Positions 36,439 to 46,323 of a stretch of 64,000 nt of DNA are shown one piece after another. The stretch is from Ideonella sp. (GTDB taxonomy: Bacteria; Pseudomonadota; Gammaproteobacteria; Burkholderiales; Burkholderiaceae_C). Location of the stretch: assembly GCA_016721465.1 (NCBI GenBank), contig JADKIA010000030.1, positions 124,001-188,000 of the forward strand, in the 5' to 3' direction. A program made the position numbers and the translations under genes. A model generated the notes under the pieces. It saw nothing but the letters and a program-made list of their open reading frames with translations, did no database searches and had not been told where the DNA came from. Each line of letters begins with the position of its first letter. Within the stretch, counting starts at the first letter, position 1.

Positions 36439-37203
36439 TCAGCGCGCCAGGTTGACACCACCGTCCACCGTCAGCGTGTGGCCCACCACGTAGTCCCCGG
36501 CGCGCGAAGCCAGGTAGATGGCCGCACCGGCCATGTCCTCGGCGCTGCCGATGCGTTGCGCCGGGATGCGCTTGGACACCGTGTCGCCATGGTCGCGCGC
36601 ATCGCGGTTCATGTCGCTGGCGAAGGCACCGGGCGCGATGCCGCTGACCACGATGTTGTCGTGGATCAGGCGCAGCGCCATGCGCTTGGTCAGGTGGATC
36701 AGGCCCGCCTTGCTGGCGGCGTAGGGGTAGGTTTCCTGCGGGTTCACGCTCTGACCGTCGATCGAGGCGATGTTGATCACCTTGGCCGGTCGGTCGCGTG
36801 CGCCGGCGGTGAGGAGGCCGTGCAGGGCCTGGGTGAGGAAGAAAGGGGTCTTCATGTTCAGGTCGACCACCTTGTCCCAGCCCGCCTCGGGAAACTCGTC
36901 GAAGGCCGCACCCCAGGCCGCACCGGCGTTGTTGACCAGGATGTCGAGCGAGGATTCGTGCGCCACGTAGTCGGCGACCAGTTCGCGGATGCCCTCTGCG
37001 GTGGACACATCGGCCGGCAGCGACACGCAGCGGCCCAGCTTGGACAACTCCGCCGCCGTGGCGTCGCAGGCTGCGGCCTTGCGCGCCGAGATGTACACCC
37101 GCGCGCCCTGGCGCAGGTAGCCCTCGGCGATCATGCGGCCGATGCCGCGCGAGCCGCCGGTGATCAGGGCGCTGCGGCCTGCCAGCGAGAACAGCTTGGT
37201 CAT
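36439..37203 (-). CDS. SDR family oxidoreductase
   Basis: A 254-residue classical short-chain dehydrogenase. The cofactor motif ITGGSRGIGRMIA, NNAG at about 90, a catalytic Ser in INIASIDG, and Tyr-x-x-x-Lys in YAASKAGLIH are all present, as is the C-terminal GGVNLAR. Cofactor and substrate are not fixed by sequence. It is 32 bases downstream of the nitronate monooxygenase gene and may be co-transcribed with it. Confidence 0.9.
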   Translation of the reverse strand: MTKLFSLAGRSALITGGSRGIGRMIAEGYLRQGARVYISARKAAACDATAAELSKLGRCVSLPADVSTAEGIRELVADYVAHESSLDILVNNAGAAWGAAFDEFPEAGWDKVVDLNMKTPFFLTQALHGLLTAGARDRPAKVINIASIDGQSVNPQETYPYAASKAGLIHLTKRMALRLIHDNIVVSGIAPGAFASDMNRDARDHGDTVSKRIPAQRIGSAEDMAGAAIYLASRAGDYVVGHTLTVDGGVNLAR

Positions 37204-37235
37204 GTCGATCTCCTCGTCTTGAGCGTTGGGTTCCA

Positions 37236-38171
37236 TCAGCCGAAATCGGCCTGCGCGGCCATCGCGCCCAGCCGGCGCGTGATGGCGTGAAACTCGGCGA
37301 TGGTCTCGTCGATGATGCTTTGCACCGCCTTCACGCCATGGATCAGCCCGGCGCTCTGCCCGGCCAGGGCCGGCGCGGCATTCATGTCGCCGTCGAAATA
37401 CAGGCGCTGGAGCTGCGAGAACGCGTCGGCGTCCATCACGCCGGCCTCGTGCATGGCCTGGGTGCGCTCGGTCTTGAGCGCGCGGATGCACGGCGTGGAC
37501 GACTTGTTCAGCACCCAGGTGCCGGTGGCTGGCGCGTCGACGATGGCGTTCTTGAAGTTGGCATGCACCGGGCTCTCGGCGCTGGCCACGAAGCGCGTGC
37601 CCATCTGGATGGCTTCGGCACCCAATGCGAACGCGGCCGCCATGCCGCGCCCGTCCACGATGCCGCCCGCGGCGACGAGCGGCACGGCCACGCGCTCGCG
37701 GATGGCCTGCAGCAGCACCAGCGTGGACACCTCCTCGGGGTTCTTGAAGCCGCCACCTTCCGCGCCCTCGACCACCAGGCCATCGACGCCCGCGTCCTCG
37801 CACTTCAGCGCAGCCTCCAGCGTCGGCACGGCGTGGTAGACCACGATGCCCGCGTCGTGCAAGGGTGCGATGAACTTGGCCGGGCTGCCGGCCGAGGTGG
37901 TGACGAAGCGCAGGCCCGCGGTGCAGACGTAGCGCAGCATCGCATCGTCCTTCAGGAAGCGCAGCGGCAGGTTCACGCCAAAGGGCAGGCCGGCCTCGAG
38001 CATGGCGGCGATCTCGGCCTGGCAGCCGGCGGTGTCACCGGAGGAGGTTTCGATCACCCCGAGGCCGCCGGCGCGCGAGACGGCGCCGGCCAGCGTGCGG
38101 CGGGCGATCCAGCCCATGGGAGCCTGGACGATGGGAAGGCGGACGCCGGTGTGGGACAGGAATCGGTTCAT
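37236..38171 (-). CDS. Nitronate monooxygenase family flavoprotein
   Basis: A 311-residue FMN-dependent TIM-barrel protein. The start LPIVQAPMGWIARRTLAGAVSRAGGLGVI and the flavin-phosphate segment AAGGIVDGRGMAAAFALGAEAIQMGTRF are diagnostic of the NMO/FabK-like family. It could oxidise nitronates or act as an enoyl-type reductase; sequence alone cannot separate these. The neighbouring SDR downstream and nitroreductase upstream suggest a redox-detoxification neighbourhood. Confidence 0.9.
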   Translation of the reverse strand: MNRFLSHTGVRLPIVQAPMGWIARRTLAGAVSRAGGLGVIETSSGDTAGCQAEIAAMLEAGLPFGVNLPLRFLKDDAMLRYVCTAGLRFVTTSAGSPAKFIAPLHDAGIVVYHAVPTLEAALKCEDAGVDGLVVEGAEGGGFKNPEEVSTLVLLQAIRERVAVPLVAAGGIVDGRGMAAAFALGAEAIQMGTRFVASAESPVHANFKNAIVDAPATGTWVLNKSSTPCIRALKTERTQAMHEAGVMDADAFSQLQRLYFDGDMNAAPALAGQSAGLIHGVKAVQSIIDETIAEFHAITRRLGAMAAQADFG

Positions 38172-38235
38172 GGCGGCAGGGTAGCGGGGCGAGTGGGTGG
38201 GGACAGTCGCAAAGGTGCCAGTGCGTGGCGATGCA

Positions 38236-38910
38236 TCAACGCCGCCAGTCCGACATCAACTCGTGCGCCGACGCGCGCGGGTTGCGCACCTTGGCCTTGC
38301 CGTTCGGCGTGCCGACGGAGACGAAGCACACGGCCTGCTCGTCGGCCGCTAGCGCCAGGGCCTGCGCAAAGCGCGGCGTGCGCACCGCGTGCCCGCTGGT
38401 GAGCATGGCGCCAAAGCCCAGGCCATGTGCGGCCAGCAGCAGGTTCATCAACGCGGCGCCGAGCGTCAGCGTGCGCTCGGTGGCGGGCACGTCCGGGTCG
38501 TCAGCGCCCAGGCGCAGCACGGCCAGCAGCAGCGTGGGCGCGCGGTAGGCCTTTTCGCGCGAGCGATCGATGTCCGCCGGCGAGGCGTCGGGCGCTCGGT
38601 CTCGGGCGCAAGCCTCGAAGACGTCGGCCAGGGCATCGCGCTGATCGTCGGCAATGCGCACCAGGCGCCAGGGGCGCAGGCCGTGGTGGTCGGGGGCGCA
38701 GGCGGCGGCCTCGACGATGGTCTGCAGCTCGGCCGCGCTGGGCCCAGGCGCGTCCAGGCGCTTGGGTGCCACCGAATGGCGCGAGTGGATCAAGGCCAGC
38801 GCCAGATCGGCCAGGTCTTGGTTTGCGTCGTCGTCGCAGGCCATCGCTGCGGCTGGGGGATTCGCGTGTCGGACCATGGCCGATTGTGGCGTCTGTGGTT
38901 TGGCGCTCAT
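38236..38910 (-). CDS. Nitroreductase family protein
   Basis: A 224-residue FMN-binding reductase of the small nitroreductase type. ALIHSRHSVAPKRLDAPGPS near residue 40 gives the RxS flavin contact, CAPDHHGLRPWRLVRI follows, and the C-terminal FVSVGTPNGKAKVRNPR fits YdjA-like members. The start is 3 bases downstream of the outer-membrane channel gene stop, so it is very likely the last gene of the RND efflux operon. This would couple reduction of nitro compounds to export. Confidence 0.85.
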   Translation of the reverse strand: MSAKPQTPQSAMVRHANPPAAAMACDDDANQDLADLALALIHSRHSVAPKRLDAPGPSAAELQTIVEAAACAPDHHGLRPWRLVRIADDQRDALADVFEACARDRAPDASPADIDRSREKAYRAPTLLLAVLRLGADDPDVPATERTLTLGAALMNLLLAAHGLGFGAMLTSGHAVRTPRFAQALALAADEQAVCFVSVGTPNGKAKVRNPRASAHELMSDWRR

Positions 38911-38913
38911 CGC

Positions 38914-40332
38914 TCAGCGCAGCCCGTCGCTTGCGGTCCAGCCACCGCCCAGCACGCGGTACAGCGTGACCAGGTTCTGCACGCGCTGCGTCTGCAACTG
39001 AACCACCGCCTGCTGCGTGGCGAACAGCGAGCGCTGCGCGTCCAGCACCTCGAGATAGCTGCTGGCCCCGTTGCGGTAACGCAGATCCGTGAGCTGGGCG
39101 CGGTCCTGCTCGGCGCGCAATTGCGCCTGCTGGGCGGCCAACTGCTCGCCCAGCGTGGCGCGGCCCGCCAGGGCATCGGCCACCTCACGGAAGGCCGATT
39201 GCACGGCGCGCTCGTACTGCGCCGCGGCAATGTCGCGGCCGGCTCGGGCGATCTTCAGGTTGGCCTCGTTGCGACCGGCGTCGAAGATCGGCTGCAGCAA
39301 CTGCGGCGCAATGCTCCAGCCGAACGAGCCGGCGCGGAACAGGCCATCGAGCGCACTGCTGGCGCTGCCCAGGCTGCCGGTGAGCGTGATCCGCGGAAAG
39401 AAGGCCGCGCGCGCCGCGCCGATGTTGGCGTTGGCGCCGATGAGCAGCTGCTCGGCCTGCCGCACATCGGGCCGTCGCTCCAGCAGGTCGGACGGCAGGC
39501 CGGCCGGCAGTTCGGCGGCGGCCAACTGCCCCGTCAGCGCCTGTGCGGCGGGCAGCTCGGCGGGCAGTGGCTGGCCGAGCAGCAGCACCAGGGCGTTCTC
39601 GTCGAGCGCGCGCTGGCGCGTGGCCTGGGCCAGCGTCGCGCGGGCGGCCTCCAGCAACGATTCGGCCTGGCGCAGGTCGAGCAGCGAGGTGGCGCCGTGG
39701 TCGAACTTCAGGCGCGTGAGGCGCAGCGAGTCTTCGCGCGAGGCCAAGGTCTGTTGCGTGATGCCCAGCAGCTCGTCGTCGCCCAGCAGCGCCAGGTGCG
39801 TGTTGGCCACGTTGGCCACCAGGCTGATCTGCACCGCCTTGCGCGCCTCGTCCGTGGCCAGCCACTGGGCCGCCGCCGCCTCGCTCAGGCTGCGCACGCG
39901 GCCGAACAGATCGGCCTCGTAGGCGGTGACCAGCACGCCGGCGCTGTAGCTGCTGCCGATGCCGCCGCCGGTCTTGGTGGCGCGCGCCTCGCTCAGCCCT
40001 GCGTTCCAGGTGGGTAGTTGATCGGCGCGTCGCGCGTCCACCAGCGCGCGCGCCTGCTCGATGTTGCGCACCGCGATGCGCAGATCGCGGTTGTTGGCCA
40101 AGGCGAGCTCGATCAGGCGCTTCAGCCGCGCGTCGGCGAAGAACTGCGTCCAGGCCAGATCGGCCGCCGAGTCGATGGCCGCCGTGCCTTTGGCGGGCAG
40201 GGCCCCGACGGGGAAGTTGGCAGCCACCGGGGCGACCGGTCGCTCGTAGGCTGGAGCCATCGAATAGCAGCCCGACAGCACGGCCGCACTGGCCGCGACG
40301 ACCATCGGCGCCCAGGCGGCCCCGCGGCTCAT
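38914..40332 (-). CDS. RND efflux outer-membrane channel lipoprotein (OprM/NodT family)
   Basis: A 472-residue TolC-like channel. The lipobox is AVLSGC (Cys22). Two outer membrane efflux repeats follow, with typical segments DLRIAVRNIEQARALVDARRAD, LERRPDVRQAEQLLIGANANIG and DLRYRNGASSYLEVLDAQRSL. It forms the exit duct for the RND pump. The ATG at 40332 overlaps the pump stop by ATGA. Length is normal for the family. Confidence 0.92.
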   Translation of the reverse strand: MSRGAAWAPMVVAASAAVLSGCYSMAPAYERPVAPVAANFPVGALPAKGTAAIDSAADLAWTQFFADARLKRLIELALANNRDLRIAVRNIEQARALVDARRADQLPTWNAGLSEARATKTGGGIGSSYSAGVLVTAYEADLFGRVRSLSEAAAAQWLATDEARKAVQISLVANVANTHLALLGDDELLGITQQTLASREDSLRLTRLKFDHGATSLLDLRQAESLLEAARATLAQATRQRALDENALVLLLGQPLPAELPAAQALTGQLAAAELPAGLPSDLLERRPDVRQAEQLLIGANANIGAARAAFFPRITLTGSLGSASSALDGLFRAGSFGWSIAPQLLQPIFDAGRNEANLKIARAGRDIAAAQYERAVQSAFREVADALAGRATLGEQLAAQQAQLRAEQDRAQLTDLRYRNGASSYLEVLDAQRSLFATQQAVVQLQTQRVQNLVTLYRVLGGGWTASDGLR

Positions 40333-43300
40333 GGCTGCCCTTCCGTCGGCACGGCGCCCGGTGGCGGGTGCGGCAGGCCGTCGTTGGCCTCGTGCGCATC
40401 GATGCGCCGCTGGCGTTCGCTGCCCTTGAAGATGCGGCGCACCACCACGAAGAACACCGGCACGAAGAACACCGCCAGTCCGGTGGCCGTGATCATGCCG
40501 CCCATCACGCCGGTGCCGATGGCACGCTGGCTGACCGAGCCGGCACCACTGGCCAGCACCAACGGCAGCACACCGAGGATGAAGGCCAGCGAGGTCATCA
40601 GGATGGGGCGGAAGCGCATGTGCACGGCCGCCAGCATCGCCTCGACCAGGCCATGGCCCTGCGCGTGCAGGCCCTTGGCGAACTCGATGATCAGCACCGC
40701 GTTCTTGGCCGACAGGCCGATGATGGTGATCAGGCCGACCTTGAAGTAGATGTCGTTCTCCAGCCCGCGAAAGCCCGCGGCCAGCGTCACGCCCAGCACA
40801 CCCAGCGGCACCACCAGGATCGCCGCGAAGGGAATGGACCAGCTCTCGTACAGCGCCGCCAGGCACAGGAACACCGCCAGCAGCGAGAAGGCGAACAGGT
40901 AGATCGCGGTGGAGCCCGACAGCTTCTCCTCGCGCGACTGCCCCGTCCACTCGTAGGCGAAGCCGGCCGGCAGTCGTGCCGCCAGCCGCTCCATCTCGGC
41001 CATCGCCGCACCCGTGCTCTGGCCCGGCGCCGGCTCGCCGGCGATGCGCATGCTGGGGTAGCCGTTGTAGCGCACGGTCTGCATGGGCCCGACCACCCAT
41101 TCGGTGCGCGCAAAGGCGGCGAGCGGCACGGGTTGCCCGGCGGTGTTCAGCGCATGGATGCGCAGCAGATCATCGGGCTGCATGCGCGTGGGTGCATCGG
41201 CCTGCACCACCACGCGCTGCAATCGGCCGGCGTTGGGGTAGTCGTTGACATAGGCCGAGCCCAGCGAGGTGGACAGCGCAGTGTTGATCGCACCGAAGCC
41301 CACGCCCAGGGCCGCGGCCTTGTCGCGGTCGATGCTGAGCTGCAGTTGCGCGGCGTCCTCCAGGCCGTCCGGGCGCACGGCCGTCAGCAGCGTGCTCTGG
41401 TCGGCCGAGGCCAGCAGTTGGTCGCGCGCGGCCAGCAGGGCATCGTGGCCGTTGCCGCCGCGGTCCTGCAGGCGGAAGGCAAAGCCATTGGCGCGGCCCA
41501 GCTCGGGGATGGGCGGCGGGCTGACCGGGAAGATGAAGGCATCGCGGATCCGGCCCAACGCGCCAAAGGCGCGTCGCACCAGTGCCTGGGCCGAGTGCGC
41601 GGGGCCGACGCGCTCTTTCCAGTCCTTCAGCGTGACGAAGGCCAGCGCGGCGTTCTGGCCGGCACCGGCGAAGCTGAAGCCCAGCACGCTGACCATGCTC
41701 TGCACTTCGGGCTGCTTGAGCATGAAGTCTTCCACCTGCACCATCACCTCGCGGGTGCGGTTGACGGTGGCACCAGGGGGCAGCTGCACGTTGACGATCA
41801 CGTTGCCCTGGTCCTCGTTGGGCAGGAAGGACGTGGGCAGGCGGCCGATCAGCAGCACCACGGCGGCCGTGATCGCGGCGTAGAGGATCAGGTAGCGCGC
41901 CGCACGCTTGAGCATGCGTGCGACCAGGCTCTCGTAGGCGTGCGTGGTGGCCAGGAAGCCGCGGTTGAACCAGCCGAAGAAGCCGCCCTTGGCCAGGTGG
42001 TGGCCCGCCTGCACCGGCTTGAGCAGCGAGGCACACAGCGCCGGCGTGAACGACAAGGCCATGAAGGCCGAGAACAGGATCGAGGCCAGCATCACCGTGG
42101 CGAACTGGCGATAGATGTTGCCGATGGAGCCGCGAAAGAACAGCAGCGGCACGAACACCGACACCAGCACCACCGTGACGCCGACGATGGCGCCCTGGAT
42201 CTGGCCCATGGCCTTGCGCGTGGCCTGCAGCGGTGGCAGCCCTTCGACGCTCATGATGCGCTCGACGTTCTCGACCACCACGATCGCGTCGTCCACGACG
42301 ATGCCGATCACCAGCACCATGCCGAACATGGTCAGCACGTTGATCGAATAGCCCAGCGCCAGCAGCGAGGCAAAGGTGCCCATCAGCGCGATCGGCACCA
42401 CCAGCGTGGGGATGATGGTGTAGCGGATGTTCTGCAGGAACAGGAACATCACCAGGAACACCAGCGCCACCGCCTCGAGCAGGGTTTCGACCACCTGGCG
42501 GATGGAGATGTCCACGAACTTCGAGGTGTCGTAGGGCACGAGCGCCTTCACGCCCGGCGGGAAGTAGGCCGACAGCTCCTCGATGCGCTGCTTCACCGCC
42601 TTGGCCGTGGCCATCGCGTTGCCGCTTGGCGCCAGCTGCACGCCGATGCCGGTGGACGGCTTGCCATTGAGCCGCGTCTGCGTGCCGTAGGACTGCGCAC
42701 CGAGCTCCACCCGCGCCACGTCCTTCAAGCGCACGGTGCTGCCATCGGCATTGGCGCGCAACACGATGCCGGCGAACTGCTCGGGCGTCGTCAACTGGCC
42801 CTTGACCACCACGGTGGCAAAGATCGACTGGCCGGGCACGTTGGGCAGATCGCCGATGGTGCCCGAGGCCACCTGGGCGTTCTGGCCGGCGATCGCGGCC
42901 GTGACGTCGGCGGCGGACAGGCGGTAGCTCAGCAGCCTGGCCGGATCGATCCAGACGCGCAGGGCGCGCTCGGTACCGAACAACTGGGCCTGGCCCACGC
43001 CGGGCACCCGCTGGATCTCGGGCAGCAGGTTGCGCGAAGCGTAGTCGCCCAGGGCCACCGGATCGAACGCCGGGTTGTCGGACGACAGGATGGTGAACAG
43101 CAGGAAGTTGGAGCGGGCCTTGTCCACCCGAACGCCCTGCTGCACCACGCTTTGCGGCAGCCGCGGCGTGGCGCGGCTGAGGCGGTTTTGCACATCCACC
43201 TGCGCCAGGTCGGGGCTGGTGCCCGGCTCGAAGCTCAGCGTGATCGAGCCCGAGCCATCGGCTTGCGCCACCGACTCCATGGTGATCAGGCCGGGCGAGC

Positions 43301-43511
43301 CGTTCATCTCGCGCTCGATGACGCTGAGCACGCTGTCTTCGAGCGTCTGCGCCGAGGCGCCGGGGTAGCCGGCGGAGACGATGATCGAAGGCGGCGCCAC
43401 CGGCGGGTATTGCGACACCGGCAGCTGGGTGATCGCCGTGCCACCCAGCACCAGGATGAACAGCGCGATCACCCACGCGAAGATGGGGCGATCAATGAAG
43501 AAACTGGCCAT
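40329..43511 (-). CDS. RND family multidrug efflux pump (HAE1 type)
   Basis: A 1060-residue inner-membrane pump. The start MASFFIDRPIFAWVIALFI is canonical. Twelve helices and two large periplasmic domains are evident. The proton-relay aspartates lie in GIVVDDAIVVVENVERI (TM4), and other family blocks include SFTPALCASLLKP and FLPNEDQGNVIV. It resembles AcrB/MexB-type drug pumps; the substrate cannot be set. The start at 43511 is 14 bases after the adaptor stop. The stop overlaps the channel gene by ATGA. Confidence 0.94.
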   Translation of the reverse strand: MASFFIDRPIFAWVIALFILVLGGTAITQLPVSQYPPVAPPSIIVSAGYPGASAQTLEDSVLSVIEREMNGSPGLITMESVAQADGSGSITLSFEPGTSPDLAQVDVQNRLSRATPRLPQSVVQQGVRVDKARSNFLLFTILSSDNPAFDPVALGDYASRNLLPEIQRVPGVGQAQLFGTERALRVWIDPARLLSYRLSAADVTAAIAGQNAQVASGTIGDLPNVPGQSIFATVVVKGQLTTPEQFAGIVLRANADGSTVRLKDVARVELGAQSYGTQTRLNGKPSTGIGVQLAPSGNAMATAKAVKQRIEELSAYFPPGVKALVPYDTSKFVDISIRQVVETLLEAVALVFLVMFLFLQNIRYTIIPTLVVPIALMGTFASLLALGYSINVLTMFGMVLVIGIVVDDAIVVVENVERIMSVEGLPPLQATRKAMGQIQGAIVGVTVVLVSVFVPLLFFRGSIGNIYRQFATVMLASILFSAFMALSFTPALCASLLKPVQAGHHLAKGGFFGWFNRGFLATTHAYESLVARMLKRAARYLILYAAITAAVVLLIGRLPTSFLPNEDQGNVIVNVQLPPGATVNRTREVMVQVEDFMLKQPEVQSMVSVLGFSFAGAGQNAALAFVTLKDWKERVGPAHSAQALVRRAFGALGRIRDAFIFPVSPPPIPELGRANGFAFRLQDRGGNGHDALLAARDQLLASADQSTLLTAVRPDGLEDAAQLQLSIDRDKAAALGVGFGAINTALSTSLGSAYVNDYPNAGRLQRVVVQADAPTRMQPDDLLRIHALNTAGQPVPLAAFARTEWVVGPMQTVRYNGYPSMRIAGEPAPGQSTGAAMAEMERLAARLPAGFAYEWTGQSREEKLSGSTAIYLFAFSLLAVFLCLAALYESWSIPFAAILVVPLGVLGVTLAAGFRGLENDIYFKVGLITIIGLSAKNAVLIIEFAKGLHAQGHGLVEAMLAAVHMRFRPILMTSLAFILGVLPLVLASGAGSVSQRAIGTGVMGGMITATGLAVFFVPVFFVVVRRIFKGSERQRRIDAHEANDGLPHPPPGAVPTEGQP

Positions 43512-43525
43512 GTTGCTTCGGGCAC

Positions 43526-44782
43526 TCAGGGGCGCGATGCGGCCGCGGCCGCCGTGGCGGCACCGCCGGGCGGCGCATTGGCGGTGGAGGGCGCTGCGCC
43601 GGCGCCTTGCCACGGCACGGCCTTCACCGGCGAATTGCCCTTGAGCTTCTGGAAGCCGTCCACCATCACCTGCTCGCCCGCCTTCAGCCCGCCCAGCACC
43701 ACCCACTGCCCGTCCTTGGCCACGCCCACCTTCACCGGCCTGGGGGCCACGGTGCCATCGGCGCCCACCACCATCACGTTGTCACCTTGTGCCGAACGTT
43801 GGACGGCCTGTTGCGGCAACAGCATGGCCCCACTGGCGGCCGATTGCTCCAGCCGTGCACGCACGTACATGCCCGGCAGCAGCTGGCCCTCGGGGTTGGG
43901 CACCTCGGCGCGCAGCGTGATCTGGCCGGAGCTCGGGTCCACCGACAGGTCCGAGAAGATCAGGCGCCCGGCCTGGCTGTAGACGCTGCCGTCGTCGAGC
44001 ACGAGGCGCACGGCCACGGCCTGGCCTGCGGCGGCACGCTTGAGCTGGCCACTGGCCAGCGCTGTGCGCAGGCGCAGCACGTCGGCCACAGGTTGGGTGA
44101 TGTTCACGTAGATCGGATCGATCCGCTGCACCAGCGCCAGCGGCGTGGCCTCGCCCTGGCCCACCAGCGCACCCTCGGTGACCAGCGCGCGGCCAACACG
44201 CCCGGCGATGGGTGAGGTGACCGAGGCATAGCCCAGGTTGATCTGCGCGGTCTGCACGGCGGCTTTGCCGGCGGCCACGTCGGCCTCGGCGAGCTTTTGT
44301 GCCGCCACCGCATTGACGTAGTCCTGCTGGCTGATCGCATTGGCCTCGAGCAGTGGCTTGTAGCGCGTGGCCTGCGCTTGGGCCTGCATCAGGTTCGCCT
44401 CGGCACGGGCCTGCGCGGCTTGCGCGCTGGCCAGTGCGGCCTTGAAGGGCGCGGCATCGATCTGGAACAGCGCCTGCCCGGCCTTCACATCGCTGCCTTC
44501 GCGGAACTGCTGGCGCTGCACGATGCCGGCCACGCGCGCACGCACCTGGGCCACGCGGGACGCCTCGGTGCGGCCGGGCAACTCCGTCAGCAGGCCGACG
44601 GTGCCCAGTGTCGCCGTCACCACGCCCACTTCGGCCTGTGTCGGCGCCGCGGCCGGCAGGCCCGACGCGGGGCCGTTCGGACCGCAGGCCAACAGCACCA
44701 CCCACCATGGTGTCAAGGTGAGCGCAGCCAGCCCGTGCGCAAACGATGGGGAGGTGGGCGAAACGGCCGGCGGTGCAGGCAT
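43526..44782 (-). CDS. RND efflux periplasmic adaptor (membrane fusion protein)
   Basis: A 418-residue adaptor lipoprotein. The lipobox is VLLACG (Cys33). Barrel-sandwich, alpha-hairpin (about 120-190) and beta-barrel domains follow (ARVAGIVQRQQFREGSDVKAGQALFQID; GYASVTSPIAGRVGRA; PGMYVRARLEQS). It bridges the pump and channel. The ATG at 44782 places the lipobox correctly; an upstream ATG at 44893 would give a second hydrophobic start and is less likely. It is the first gene of the operon; no regulator gene is adjacent. Confidence 0.92.
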   Translation of the reverse strand: MPAPPAVSPTSPSFAHGLAALTLTPWWVVLLACGPNGPASGLPAAAPTQAEVGVVTATLGTVGLLTELPGRTEASRVAQVRARVAGIVQRQQFREGSDVKAGQALFQIDAAPFKAALASAQAAQARAEANLMQAQAQATRYKPLLEANAISQQDYVNAVAAQKLAEADVAAGKAAVQTAQINLGYASVTSPIAGRVGRALVTEGALVGQGEATPLALVQRIDPIYVNITQPVADVLRLRTALASGQLKRAAAGQAVAVRLVLDDGSVYSQAGRLIFSDLSVDPSSGQITLRAEVPNPEGQLLPGMYVRARLEQSAASGAMLLPQQAVQRSAQGDNVMVVGADGTVAPRPVKVGVAKDGQWVVLGGLKAGEQVMVDGFQKLKGNSPVKAVPWQGAGAAPSTANAPPGGAATAAAAASRP

Positions 44783-44995
44783 GGGGGCTCTCAGGACGGA
44801 TGGCGCGCAGCGTGGCGCACGGGCAGGCTCGGCACTCGCCGATCGGGTCGCGATGGGCGCCAGGCAACAGGCCCAAGCCAGCACTATAGCCACGCCCTGC
44901 GACGCCTTGCGTCAGCGGACCGACGCCGCGCAAGCCGGGCCCGCGAACTGCGCCCAGAATAGCGGCAAGACCCGTTCATCAGGAGCGCCAATACC

Positions 44996-45775
44996 ATGCA
45001 GACGACCCAGCTTTCGAAACCCGTGCTGCGGGCACGGCCGGCCATCTTGGCGTGCTGCGGGGCGGTGATGCTGGCCGCGCTCGGGCTGAAGGCCGGTGCG
45101 GTGGAATCGGTGTCCCACGAGGCCAGTGCCGATTTCCCGGCCCAAACGGCTTACCTGCCCGACAAAGGGCCCGGGCCTGTGGTGGTGGTCATTTCGGGCC
45201 AGAGCGGCCCGGCCTCGTACCGCAAGTTTGCGTCCGATCTGGCCGGTCTGGGCTACTACACCGTGCTGCTCACGGGCAAGGACATCCTCAATCCCGAACG
45301 CACCGGAGAGGCCAACCTGAAAAAGGCGATCGAGCGCGCGCATGGCGACACGAAAGCCTTGCCAGGCAAGGTGGCCGTGGTCGGCTTTTCCCTCGGTGGC
45401 GGCGGGGCGCTGTACAACGCCACACCTTTGTCCGACCTGGTGTCGGTGGTGGTGGCCTACTACCCCTACACCCGCACCTGGGCCAACAACATGGATTGGT
45501 TCGTCAAGCGCTTCAAGGTGCCCGTGCTGGTGATGCCCGCCGCACTCGATCGCTACCAGGAATGCTGCGTGATCGAATCCATGCGCGCGATGGAGTCGGC
45601 CGCGAAACGCTTCGGCCTGCCGTTCGAAATGGTGGTCTACCCCGACGCCAACCACGGCTTCAACCTGGAAACCGGTGCACGTGGCGAGCCCGGTGGCGCT
45701 TATCGGCGCGACGACGATCGCGACGCCTGGCGCCGCACGGTCGAAAAGCTCACCCAGTACCAGCCGCTGCGCTAG
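44996..45775 (+). CDS. Exported dienelactone hydrolase-like protein
   Basis: A 259-residue alpha/beta hydrolase with an N-terminal hydrophobic signal region (AILACCGAVMLAALGLKAGAV). The nucleophile elbow is GFSLGGGG (Ser132), with serine instead of the cysteine of true dienelactone hydrolases. His220 lies in PDANHGFN and the middle ALDRYQECC region supplies the acidic residue. It is divergent from the RND operon with a 213-base gap. Its substrate is unknown; an exported esterase is a reasonable reading. Confidence 0.75.
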   Translation: MQTTQLSKPVLRARPAILACCGAVMLAALGLKAGAVESVSHEASADFPAQTAYLPDKGPGPVVVVISGQSGPASYRKFASDLAGLGYYTVLLTGKDILNPERTGEANLKKAIERAHGDTKALPGKVAVVGFSLGGGGALYNATPLSDLVSVVVAYYPYTRTWANNMDWFVKRFKVPVLVMPAALDRYQECCVIESMRAMESAAKRFGLPFEMVVYPDANHGFNLETGARGEPGGAYRRDDDRDAWRRTVEKLTQYQPLR

Positions 45776-45844
45776 CAGCCTGCCCTGGCGGGCGCGCGGT
45801 CCGGCCGGCCCGCGCGGCAGCGCCGGTCCACGGCGTGACGGCGC

Positions 45845-46129
45845 TCAACGGTAGAAGGCCTCGACCGTCCCCTTGAGCTTGATCATCAGCGGCTGGCCCT
45901 TGCGGTCCAGCGTGCGGCTGGCGGGCACGCGCACCCAGCCTTCGCTGATGCAGTATTCCTCCACGTCGCTGCGCTCCTTGCCGTTGAAGCGGATGCCGAT
46001 GTCGCGCTCGAACACGGCAGCCACATGGTGCGGGCTGCGCGGGTCCACCGACAGGCGGTCGGGCAGGGTGGGAGCGGCTGGGACTTCGGTCATGGGTGGC
46101 TCATCGGTCGGGACTTCGATGGCCGCCAT
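45845..46129 (-). CDS. DUF3297 family protein
   Basis: A small protein whose core (LPDRLSVDPRSPHHVAAVFE; DIGIRFNGKERSDVEEYCISEGWVRV; RKGQPLMIKLKGTVEAFY) matches DUF3297, a short family of unknown function in proteobacteria. Two starts are possible. The ATG at 46129 (94 residues) has AAAGGA four bases upstream; the ATG at 46093 (82 residues) gives the usual family length but has no ribosome site. I use the first. Confidence 0.8.
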   Translation of the reverse strand: MAAIEVPTDEPPMTEVPAAPTLPDRLSVDPRSPHHVAAVFERDIGIRFNGKERSDVEEYCISEGWVRVPASRTLDRKGQPLMIKLKGTVEAFYR

Positions 46130-46323
46130 TTTCCTTTGTTTGCAGCCACTCGGGGATGGGTCGGTCGGCGGCCCCCATCTTCGAGGCCCCACGGCGATTG
46201 GTGGTGCGCAGGCCGTGGTGCGCCTGGGGCAGCGACCAACAGGATTGATTCAACAGGCCAACCTGCCACTGGTCGCCTTCATCGCCATGCAGCGGGCGCC
46301 GACAAGTGCCTATCGGCGCAGGC

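Noticed and set aside
40368..43982. Very long open frame (about 1200 codons) on the + strand opposite the RND pump
   Set aside because: It is the antisense of a well-conserved pump gene, lacks recognisable domains and reflects high-GC codon bias. Similar mirror frames lie opposite gyrA and the GGT/receiver genes.
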